Assembly (NCBI RefSeq): GCF_018636735.1
Contig: NZ_CP045200.1
Location: 1,240,001-1,304,000, forward strand
DNA: 64,000 nucleotides
Direction: 5' to 3'
Source: Erythrobacter sp. 3-20A1M
GTDB lineage: Bacteria; Pseudomonadota; Alphaproteobacteria; Sphingomonadales; Sphingomonadaceae
The position numbers were made by a program, and so were the translations under genes. Shown in pieces: positions 56,905-64,000 of this stretch (the first letter of the stretch is position 1; every line of letters begins with the position of its first letter). Under the pieces are notes generated by a model that was given only the letters and a program-made list of their open reading frames with translations, ran no database searches and was not told where the DNA came from.

Positions 56905-57582
56905 ATGCTGTCGCTTCCCGCATCCCTCGCACGCGCCGTCGCGCAACTCGGCGATCCGGCCATTCTCCGGGTGCTGGGAAAGTCGATTCTGGCGACGCTG
57001 GGTATCTTCGCCCTCGCGGGTGCGGGGCTCTATGCTTTGTTGCAACACGTGCTGTCGCAATGGATCGCAAGCTACGACGACACGCTGGCGGGTGTGCTGA
57101 CCCTGCTGGCGGTGGCGCTGGGCGGGTGGCTGCTTTTTCGCGTCATCGCGCTGGCGGTGATCCAGTTCTTCGCCGACGACGTGGTGCGCGCGGTGGAGCG
57201 GCGCCATTATCCGCAGGCGGCCGCGTCGGCGCGCGAACTTCCCTTTGCAGAATCGCTGGCGGAAGGCGCGAAGGGGGCAGGCCGTACCGTGCTGGTCAAT
57301 CTGTTGATCGCCCCCGTCGCGCTGGTGCTGCTGGTCACCGGCGTGGGCACGATCCTGCTGTTCTGGGTCGTCAACGCATGGCTGGTAGGCCGTGAACTGC
57401 GCGATCTCGCCTGGTTGCCCCATCGGGCGAGCCGGGAAGATCCGCCACCGGTCGATGCTGTTACGCGTTTCCTGCTGGGCGGCGCCATCGCGGCGTTGCT
57501 CGCGGTCCCCTTCCTCAACCTGCTCGCACCGGTTATCGGCGCGGCCGCAGCCACCCACCTGGTACATGGACGATCGAGATGA
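56905..57582 (+). CDS. EI24/CysZ-like membrane protein
   Basis: A 225-residue integral membrane protein with about four to five helices. SLAEGAKGAGRTVLVNLLIA and AVTRFLLGGAIAALLAVPFLNLLAPVIG match the EI24 domain (CysZ-related). CysZ imports sulfate, but this member's substrate is unknown. Coupled to the next gene by ATGA. Confidence 0.83.
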   Translation: MLSLPASLARAVAQLGDPAILRVLGKSILATLGIFALAGAGLYALLQHVLSQWIASYDDTLAGVLTLLAVALGGWLLFRVIALAVIQFFADDVVRAVERRHYPQAAASARELPFAESLAEGAKGAGRTVLVNLLIAPVALVLLVTGVGTILLFWVVNAWLVGRELRDLAWLPHRASREDPPPVDAVTRFLLGGAIAALLAVPFLNLLAPVIGAAAATHLVHGRSR

Positions 57583-58025
57583 AACGCAACTGGGCTCTCG
57601 CCACCGCCGCTTCCCTCGCGCTGGCCGGATGCGCCACGATCCCTCCGGGGCGGAGCGAAGGGACCTCGCCGTCCTCCACCAGCGGTACCCGGCCGAGCCG
57701 ACCGACCGCCGTTCCCCCCAGCAAGCCGCCGCCGCCGTCGCCCGACGGGTTCCGTGCGCCGCGCATCATGCGCGCGCCGGGGCTGGAGGGCGTGATCGGG
57801 CAAACATCCGCGCAATTGCAGAACATCTTCGGCCCCGCGCGGCTCAACGTGATCGAAGGCGACGTGCGCAAGCTGCAATTCGTGGGCGAGCCATGCGTGC
57901 TCGACATCTATCTCTACCCGCTCTCTCCCGGGGCGGAGCCGACCGCGACCTATGTCGATGCCCGCCGGGCGAGCGATGGGCTGGACGTCGACCGCGCCAG
58001 CTGCGTCGCGGCGCTCAGGCGCTAG
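57579..58025 (+). CDS. hypothetical proline-rich lipoprotein
   Basis: 148 residues: lipobox ASLALAGCAT, a Ser/Pro-rich linker, then a small domain (LEGVIGQTSAQLQNIFGPAR, QFVGEPCVLDIYLYPLSPG) like SmpA-type outer-membrane lipoproteins. Function unknown. Confidence 0.75.
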   Translation: MKRNWALATAASLALAGCATIPPGRSEGTSPSSTSGTRPSRPTAVPPSKPPPPSPDGFRAPRIMRAPGLEGVIGQTSAQLQNIFGPARLNVIEGDVRKLQFVGEPCVLDIYLYPLSPGAEPTATYVDARRASDGLDVDRASCVAALRR

Positions 58026-58228
58026 GGCCGGTCCTCTCCGCCCTCGCGCGAGGCACGGCGGGCGATGACGAGGCAGGCAATTCCGGCAAGGCCGAATCCG
58101 ACCACGCCGCTGAGCGGTGCGTCGAACAGATCGAACCAGCCCAGGACCTCGGCGAGCCAGGCGATCGCCAGAAACAGCGCGATCGCGAGTGCGATGCGAC
58201 CCACGGTGCGCAGCATCGCGGTCGTCAT
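58022..58228 (-). CDS. hypothetical two-helix membrane protein
   Basis: 68 residues with two membrane segments (IALAIALFLAIAWLAEVLGW, GVVGFGLAGIACLVIA). No family recognised. Its ATG overlaps the sufA stop as ATGA, so it is the last coupled gene of the suf operon. Confidence 0.65.
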   Translation of the reverse strand: MTTAMLRTVGRIALAIALFLAIAWLAEVLGWFDLFDAPLSGVVGFGLAGIACLVIARRASREGGEDRP

Positions 58229-58581
58229 ACCATGAAGCTTTCGCCGCACCCGCACGCGCCCTTGGCGTTCGGGTTCTCGAATACGAAGCCGGCAGTGAAA
58301 TCGTCTTCCTGCCAGTCCATCACGCTACCGACGAGGTACAGCACGCTGGCACCGTCGATGTAGAAGGTGCCGCCGGGCGTCTCGATCTTCTCGTCGAACT
58401 TCGCCTCTTGCGTAACGTAATCGACCGAATAGGCGAGACCGGAACAGCCGCGCCGGGGGGTCGACAGCTTGACCCCGATCGCATCGGCGGGTGCCTTCCC
58501 CATCAGATCGGCGACGCGCTGCTCGGCAGCCTTGGTCAGCGTGACCGCAGCGGGGCGTTCGCGTAATTTGGTCTCGGCCAT
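58225..58581 (-). CDS. sufA: iron-sulfur cluster assembly accessory protein, A-type
   Basis: 118 residues. The three conserved cysteines appear in RRGCSGLAYSVDYV and ACGCGESF. A-type carriers hold clusters for transfer from SufBCD to target proteins. Start ATG at 58581 overlaps the upstream SufT gene stop. Confidence 0.92.
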   Translation of the reverse strand: MAETKLRERPAAVTLTKAAEQRVADLMGKAPADAIGVKLSTPRRGCSGLAYSVDYVTQEAKFDEKIETPGGTFYIDGASVLYLVGSVMDWQEDDFTAGFVFENPNAKGACGCGESFMV

Positions 58582-59099
58582 CACAGCATCCCCAATTCGA
58601 GGCGCGCCTCGTCGGTCATCTTGTTGGGCCCCCAGGGCGGGTCCCAGACGAGATTGACCTGGGCATCGCGCACGCCGGGTACGGACGCAGCGCGCAGCTC
58701 GACTTCGCCCGGCATGGTCTCGGCAACGGGGCAGTGCGGCGTCGTCAGCGTCATGGTCACGACCACGTCCGCCTCGTCCGACACCTCGACGCCGTAGATC
58801 AGGCCGAGATCGTAGATATTGACCGGTATTTCCGGGTCGTAGATTTCCTTCAGCGCCTCGACCACCGCCTCGTACAGCTGGCCGCCGGGCTCGCCCGCCT
58901 TCGCTTCGGCAGGCTTCTTCTGCAGGAACCCTTCGAGATAATCGCGCTTGCGCTCCATCGTCTCGCGCGCGGTTTCGCCATCCGGCTCGACCGCGTCCTG
59001 CACACGCGCGCGGGGCGGCTTGGGCGGCGTATCCGTCAGCACCTGCTCGTTGGGAGCGGGGGCGGCGATGAAATCCTTGCTGTCCTGGTCTTCGCTCAT
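58581..59099 (-). CDS. sufT: SUF system assembly protein, DUF59/MIP18 type
   Basis: 172 residues. An acidic, variable N-terminus (about 65 residues) precedes the DUF59 domain: EIYDPEIPVNIYDLGLIYGV and MTLTTPHCPVAETMPGEVE, typical of SufT, which helps Fe-S protein maturation. Lies between sufS and sufA. Confidence 0.9.
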   Translation of the reverse strand: MSEDQDSKDFIAAPAPNEQVLTDTPPKPPRARVQDAVEPDGETARETMERKRDYLEGFLQKKPAEAKAGEPGGQLYEAVVEALKEIYDPEIPVNIYDLGLIYGVEVSDEADVVVTMTLTTPHCPVAETMPGEVELRAASVPGVRDAQVNLVWDPPWGPNKMTDEARLELGML

Positions 59100-59111
59100 A
59101 TCCGTGCCTTC

Positions 59112-60329
59112 CTAGGCGAAAATCTTCTGCGTGCGCTCGATCCCGCGCACCAGCGCGGCAATGTCGTCGGCATCGCTGTAGAGGCCGAAACTGGCCCGTG
59201 CCGTCGCCGGTACGCCCAGATGCGCCATCAGCGGCTGGGCGCAGTGATGCCCCGCGCGGATCGCGACATTCTCTTCGTCCAATATGGTGCCGAGATCGTG
59301 CGGGTGAACCCCCTCCATCACGAAGGAGACGATCCCGGCGCTGTCCTGCGGCCCGAACAGGCGGACCGAGTTGAACCGCGACAGCGCATCGCGCGCCTCG
59401 GCCACCAGCGCCGTTTCATGGCGTTCGAGCGCGGCGATGTCGGCCGCCGCGACGTAGTCGATCGCGGCGTGGAGCGCGATCGCCTCGGTGATCATGGGGG
59501 TCCCGGCCTCGAAGCGCTGCGGCGGCTTCGCATAGGTCGAGCCTTCGAAAGTGACGGCATCGATCATCGCGCCGCCACCCTGCCACGGGGGCATATTGTC
59601 GAGAATTTCGTCCCGCGCCCACAGCACGCCGATCCCCGTCGGGCCGTAGAGCTTGTGTCCCGAAAAGACGTAGAAGTCGCAACCAAGTGCGGACAAGTCC
59701 AATGACATGCGCGGCGCGGCCTGGCATCCGTCGAGCAGCAGCTTCGCGCCAACCCCATGCGCGAGCTCCGCAGCGCGGCGCGCGTCGAGTTTCGAGCCGA
59801 GCACGTTGGAGACATGCGCCAGCGCGACGAGCTTGTGCCGCTCCGTCAGCATGGCGGCCAGCGCGTCGAGGTCGATCCGGCCGTCCTCGGTCAGCGGGCA
59901 GACGTCGATCTGCGCCCCGGTCCGCTCGGCCAGCAGTTGCCAGGGCACGATGTTGGAGTGATGCTCCAGCATCGACAGCATGATGCGGTCGCCCGGGCCG
60001 ATGTTCGCCCCGCCCCAGCTTTGCGCGACGAGGTTGATCCCTTCGGTCGCGCCGCGCACGAAGACGACCTCGTCCTCGCTCTTCGCGCCGATGAATTCCG
60101 CCACGCGCCGCCGCGCGGCCTCGTAGCCCAGCGTCATGTTGGCGGAGCGCGAATAGACCCCGCGATGGACGGTCGCGTAATCCTCCCCCAGTGCGCGCGC
60201 CATCGCGTCGATCACCGCGCGCGGCTTCTGCGCCGTCGCGGCGGTGTCGAGATAGTGCCACGGCGCGCCGTCGGCGGTCACCATGCCGGGGAAATCCGCC
60301 TTGCGGGTCAGGAGCGCGGTGTCGCTCAC
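59112..60329 (-). CDS. sufS: cysteine desulfurase
   Basis: A 405-residue PLP enzyme that takes sulfur from cysteine. The PLP lysine is in FSGHKLYGPTGIG, and the active cysteine in RAGHHCAQPLMAHLG; LEHHSNIVPWQ is also typical. The GTG start at 60329 overlaps the sufD stop (GTGA) and gives the usual length. Confidence 0.95.
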   Translation of the reverse strand: MSDTALLTRKADFPGMVTADGAPWHYLDTAATAQKPRAVIDAMARALGEDYATVHRGVYSRSANMTLGYEAARRRVAEFIGAKSEDEVVFVRGATEGINLVAQSWGGANIGPGDRIMLSMLEHHSNIVPWQLLAERTGAQIDVCPLTEDGRIDLDALAAMLTERHKLVALAHVSNVLGSKLDARRAAELAHGVGAKLLLDGCQAAPRMSLDLSALGCDFYVFSGHKLYGPTGIGVLWARDEILDNMPPWQGGGAMIDAVTFEGSTYAKPPQRFEAGTPMITEAIALHAAIDYVAAADIAALERHETALVAEARDALSRFNSVRLFGPQDSAGIVSFVMEGVHPHDLGTILDEENVAIRAGHHCAQPLMAHLGVPATARASFGLYSDADDIAALVRGIERTQKIFA

Positions 60330-61096
60330 AATTGCTGTTCCAGCCGCGAGAGCGCCAGGGCCATCAGCCGCTCGCGCTCGTCCTCGTCCGCCAGCGCGAC
60401 GAAGGCATCGCCGATGAAGGCTTGGACCAGCAGCTTGCGCGATTGTTCGGGCGAGAGGCCGCGCGTCGCCATGTAATAGCGCGCCGCCTCGTCCAATTGC
60501 CCGACGCTGGCGCCGTGTTCGCACTTCACGTCGTCGGCGAAGATTTCGAGCTGCGGCACTGCATTCACGCTGGCCCCGCGTTCGAGCAGCAGACCCTTGA
60601 AGCTTTGCGCCGCGTCGGTCTTCTGCGCGTCGCGCACCACGTCGATCCGGCCGAGGAAATTTCCCGTGCCCTTGCCCCAGTGGACGCTGCGCACGACCTG
60701 GTTGCTGGTCGCGTGCGGAGCCTCGTGCGCCACCCGGGTGACGAATTCGCGGGTCGTCTCGCGCCCGCCCAGCGTCACGCCGCCGAGCTCGAAATGCGCC
60801 CCCTCGCCCAGCGTCACGACGATCTCGATCCGGCCGAGCCGGCCGCCCGCGATCACACCGAACAGCTCGCACCGCGCGCCCGCACCGACCTTCACGCGCA
60901 GGCGGCGCAGTTCGGTATCATCGTTCGCACCGGGGCCGGGCTCGATCACCAGCACGTCATGGAAGCGCTCGCCGGCGGGCACGTCGATATCGCGCCAGTC
61001 GTCGAACCGGGCGAGGTCCATGCCCTGCAGCGCCTCGACATCCGAATAGCGCCACGCCTCGTCCTTGCGGGTGGGGAGAAGAATCGATTCGCTCAT
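60326..61096 (-). CDS. sufD: Fe-S cluster assembly protein SufD
   Basis: 256 residues, rather short compared with E. coli SufD (about 420). KDEAWRYSDVEAL is the N-terminal hallmark; the beta-helix core includes LLLERGASVNAVPQLEIFAD and VKCEHGASVGQLDEAARYYM, with the conserved Cys-Glu-His. It forms the SufBCD scaffold. Confidence 0.92.
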   Translation of the reverse strand: MSESILLPTRKDEAWRYSDVEALQGMDLARFDDWRDIDVPAGERFHDVLVIEPGPGANDDTELRRLRVKVGAGARCELFGVIAGGRLGRIEIVVTLGEGAHFELGGVTLGGRETTREFVTRVAHEAPHATSNQVVRSVHWGKGTGNFLGRIDVVRDAQKTDAAQSFKGLLLERGASVNAVPQLEIFADDVKCEHGASVGQLDEAARYYMATRGLSPEQSRKLLVQAFIGDAFVALADEDERERLMALALSRLEQQL

Positions 61097-61479
61097 CGGC
61101 TCGCCGGTCCTTCCGCGCGCCGCGCCAGCATTTTCGCCACCGCCGCGTCCTCGTATGATTCGAGGCACGGCTTGGTGCTGTCGAGCAGCGCGTCGAAACG
61201 CTTGCGCTTGGTCGCCTTGTTCAGGTCCGATCCCATGATCGCGTCGATCTGCCCCTCCACCGGGCGCACGCAGGCGAGCATCGCGCCGCAGCGGATCGCG
61301 TCGAGCTGTGCATCGCCGGTGCTTCTTTCGGTGCGGCACATCAGCTTGCCGCCGCGCTTGAACACGCCGCCTTTCCAGTTGGCGAGCTTCTTGCCGATGA
61401 CGGTGATCTCGGTCGGCTGCGTGGGCGCAGGTACGGCGGCGGGCGCCTGGGCGAGGAGGATGGCCGCGAGAACGCTCAT
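61093..61479 (-). CDS. hypothetical secreted-like protein inside the suf operon
   Basis: 128 residues. A short hydrophobic N-terminus (MSVLAAILLAQAPAAVPA) looks like a signal, followed by a basic region and cysteines (KLMCRTERSTGDAQLDAIRC, LACVRPVEGQ, KPCLESYED). Its start overlaps the sufC stop and its stop overlaps the sufD start, so it is locked in the operon. Function unknown. Confidence 0.7.
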   Translation of the reverse strand: MSVLAAILLAQAPAAVPAPTQPTEITVIGKKLANWKGGVFKRGGKLMCRTERSTGDAQLDAIRCGAMLACVRPVEGQIDAIMGSDLNKATKRKRFDALLDSTKPCLESYEDAAVAKMLARRAEGPASR

Positions 61480-62222
61480 GCCGCCATCACCTCGTCATAT
61501 CCCTCCTGCTCCAGCTGGAGGGCGAGATCGGCCCCGCCGGTCTTCACGATCCGGCCGTTCGACAGGATGTGCACGAAATCGGGCTTCACCACGTCGAGCA
61601 GCCGCTGGTAGTGCGTGATCAGCAGCACCCCCTTGTCGGGTGCGCGCATGATCGCGTTGATCCCGTCGCCCACCACGCGCAGCGCATCGATGTCGAGGCC
61701 GGAGTCCGTCTCGTCCAGAACCGCCAGCTTGGGATCGAGAATGCCCATCTGCACCATCTCGGCGCGCTTCTTCTCCCCGCCGGAGAAGCCGACATTCACG
61801 TTGCGCTTCAGCATATCCATGTCGAGCTTGAGCAGCGCGGCCTTTTCCTTCGCGACCTTCAGGAAGTCGCCGCCGGTCAGCGCCTCTTCCCCGCGCGCGG
61901 TGCGCTGCGCGTTCAGCGCCTCGCGCAGGAACTGCACGTTGGAGACGCCGGGGATTTCGACCGGGTACTGGAAGCCGAGGAACAGCCCCGCCGCAGCGCG
62001 CTCGTGCGGTTCCATGTCCAGCATGTCCTGGCCCAGGAAACTGACGCTGCCTTGTGTCACCTCGTAGCCGGGGCGACCGCCCAGCACGTAGGCCAGCGTG
62101 GACTTGCCCGCGCCGTTGGGGCCCATGATCGCGTGGACCTCGCCCGCGTTCACTTCGAGCGAAAGGCCCTTGAGGATCGGCTTGCCGTCGATTTCGGCGT
62201 GAAGATTGTCGATTTTCAGCAT
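61476..62222 (-). CDS. sufC: Fe-S cluster assembly ATPase SufC
   Basis: A 248-residue ABC ATPase. Walker A is GPNGAGKST, the signature NVGFSGGEKKRAEM, Walker B KLAVLDETDSGLD, H-loop LITHYQR. It binds SufB and SufD and drives cluster assembly in the cytoplasm. Confidence 0.97.
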   Translation of the reverse strand: MLKIDNLHAEIDGKPILKGLSLEVNAGEVHAIMGPNGAGKSTLAYVLGGRPGYEVTQGSVSFLGQDMLDMEPHERAAAGLFLGFQYPVEIPGVSNVQFLREALNAQRTARGEEALTGGDFLKVAKEKAALLKLDMDMLKRNVNVGFSGGEKKRAEMVQMGILDPKLAVLDETDSGLDIDALRVVGDGINAIMRAPDKGVLLITHYQRLLDVVKPDFVHILSNGRIVKTGGADLALQLEQEGYDEVMAA

Positions 62223-62246
62223 TGCGTGACGTCCATCAGTTTATCG

Positions 62247-62333
62247 TCGTCCCGGGCCTGACCCGGGGCCGGTGCTGCCTTCGATGCAGCGCCGAGGAAG
62301 AAAAGCACCATCCCGGATCAGGTCCGGGATGAC
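62247..62333. repeat. long imperfect inverted repeat at the end of the DUF559 gene
   Basis: Arms at about 62247-62277 and 62304-62333 pair over roughly 30 bases. Each arm is itself palindromic: CCCGGG-N5-CCCGGG (62251-62267) and ATCCCGGA-N5-TCCGGGAT (62310-62330). A GCTGC...GCAGC hairpin fills the centre. A REP-like intergenic element that overlaps the stop end of the DUF559 gene. Confidence 0.75.
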
Positions 62334-62896
62334 GTGGGAGGGGAGCGGCGGGAGTCGCGTCCGCCGCGCGACGGCCCATTCCCGTCGCGGTCGTAGCGCG
62401 GCTTCGACTGCCGAGGATTCTCCGCATTGTGGCGGCGGCGGGCCTCGCCCTTGTCGGCGATGCGCATGCGCATCCCCGCGGTGATGCGCTGGAGCACGGC
62501 GTCCATGTTTTCCAGGATGTCGCTCGCAGCGATCCGCATCACGCGGATGCCGACCGATTCGAGGCTCTTGTCGCGGCGCTTGGCCAGCGTCTCGTCCTGG
62601 TCCGGCTCGTCGATCTGGATCGCCATGCCGAGGTTATGGCAGTTGAAATCGACGATCGCGCTGCCGACCACCGCGTGACGGGTGAACTTGTAGCGCCCGA
62701 GATCGGCCTTGGCGAAACGCGCCGCGAGCGCCTTGTGCGCCTCCGACGAATGCCGCCGCAAATGCCGCGCCCGCTCATGCAGCGCGTCGAGCCGCTTGTC
62801 CGAGATTTCCCAGCCGCGCCCCTTCTTCTTAAGCGCGGGGGCAGTGTCGGCGGTCTCGGAGGGATCGCGAAGCTGGAGGGTTTTGCGGTCGGTCAC
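62318..62896 (-). CDS. DUF559 endonuclease-domain protein
   Basis: 192 residues with GTG start. The DUF559 (Vsr-like, PD-(D/E)xK fold) core is FTRHAVVGSAIVDFNCHNLG, then AIQIDEPDQDETLAKRRDKS and VGIRVMRIAASDILEN. The long basic C-terminal tail includes a Ser/Arg end encoded by the adjacent repeat. Unusual position between sufB and sufC; unrelated to Fe-S assembly as far as known. Confidence 0.83.
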   Translation of the reverse strand: MTDRKTLQLRDPSETADTAPALKKKGRGWEISDKRLDALHERARHLRRHSSEAHKALAARFAKADLGRYKFTRHAVVGSAIVDFNCHNLGMAIQIDEPDQDETLAKRRDKSLESVGIRVMRIAASDILENMDAVLQRITAGMRMRIADKGEARRRHNAENPRQSKPRYDRDGNGPSRGGRDSRRSPPTSSRT

Positions 62897-62948
62897 TTAA
62901 CAATCACCTCCGCCTGTTCCGCGAAAAAGAGTGCCTTGATTGCGCACA

Positions 62949-63040
62949 CGTCACCCTGAACTTGTTTCAGGGTCCATTTCTTCACATGCGCCGATGGCAT
63001 AGGAGGCGTGATGGATCCTGAACCGAGTTCAGCATGACGG
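62949..63040. repeat. REP-like inverted repeat between the DUF559 gene and sufB
   Basis: Arms 62949-62977 (starting CGTCACCCTGAAC) and 63011-63040 (ending GTTCAGCATGACGG) are complementary at most positions, with a 33-base spacer. Such CCTGAA/TTCAG elements are widespread in sphingomonad genomes. Confidence 0.75.
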
Positions 63041-63062
63041 GTGTGGCGGGCAATTTGAGTGG

Positions 63063-64000
<938 letters not shown>

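Overview
The window is a high-GC alphaproteobacterial chromosome segment, most likely from an Erythrobacteraceae or other Sphingomonadales bacterium. The pointers are a CYP153-type P450, MmcB, sphingomonad-type paired periplasmic amidohydrolases, a suf operon with SufT, and the gene families seen throughout. This taxonomic call is inference from gene content; no search was run.

Left backbone (1-24970): end of an ABC-2 permease, a CYP153-like P450, MsrB, a PilZ protein, tRNA-Leu(UAA), ihfB, a YtrA-type GntR regulator, a frameshifted POT peptide transporter, two coupled amidohydrolases, NnrU, an S41-like protease, dxs, a Zur-like regulator, a 49-residue leader-like peptide coupled to msrA, then rpe-heparinase-purH, the cyoABCD quinol oxidase operon and a divergent YdeP-type molybdopterin oxidoreductase. 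Many neighbours overlap as ATGA, so translational coupling is the rule here.

Accessory island (about 25004-36977): a 12 kb element has integrated into the anticodon region of a tRNA-Arg(CCG) gene. It leaves the 3' half at 24971-25015 and the 5' half at 36966-37009, each carrying the same 12-bp core. The two halves rejoin to a perfect 77-nt tRNA. The island carries its own complete tRNA-Arg(CCG) at 36767-36843 with compensatory changes in the anticodon stem. Cargo: tyrosine integrase, fused nucleotidyltransferase-HEPN protein, HNH protein, IS110-family element, excisionase-like HTH protein, OLD-family ATPase/TOPRIM nuclease, an MT-A70 adenine methyltransferase fused to an HTH domain with a convergent BglII/BstYI-like endonuclease, and a two-gene operon of a small RNase H-fold-like protein and a Ser/Thr kinase, followed by a zinc-ribbon protein. 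This is a compact defence island. The kinase pair and the way the island replaces the tRNA it breaks are the most unusual items.

Right backbone (37010-64000): mmcB with a tandem N-terminal duplication, sterol-desaturase-like enzyme, PAS-type protein, App1-like phosphatase, two M48-type proteases around a DsbA-like protein, HD protein, LytS/LytTR two-component pair, nadC, RNase T2, tadA, rpmB, a phytase-like protein, an M23 peptidase, xseA and purD (sharing their start-codon bases head to head), adenosine kinase, an EI24 membrane protein, and the suf operon read leftward from sufB (cut by the window edge) through sufC, sufD, sufS, sufT and sufA. A DUF559 gene flanked by long inverted repeats sits between sufB and sufC, and a small cysteine-containing secreted-like protein sits between sufC and sufD.
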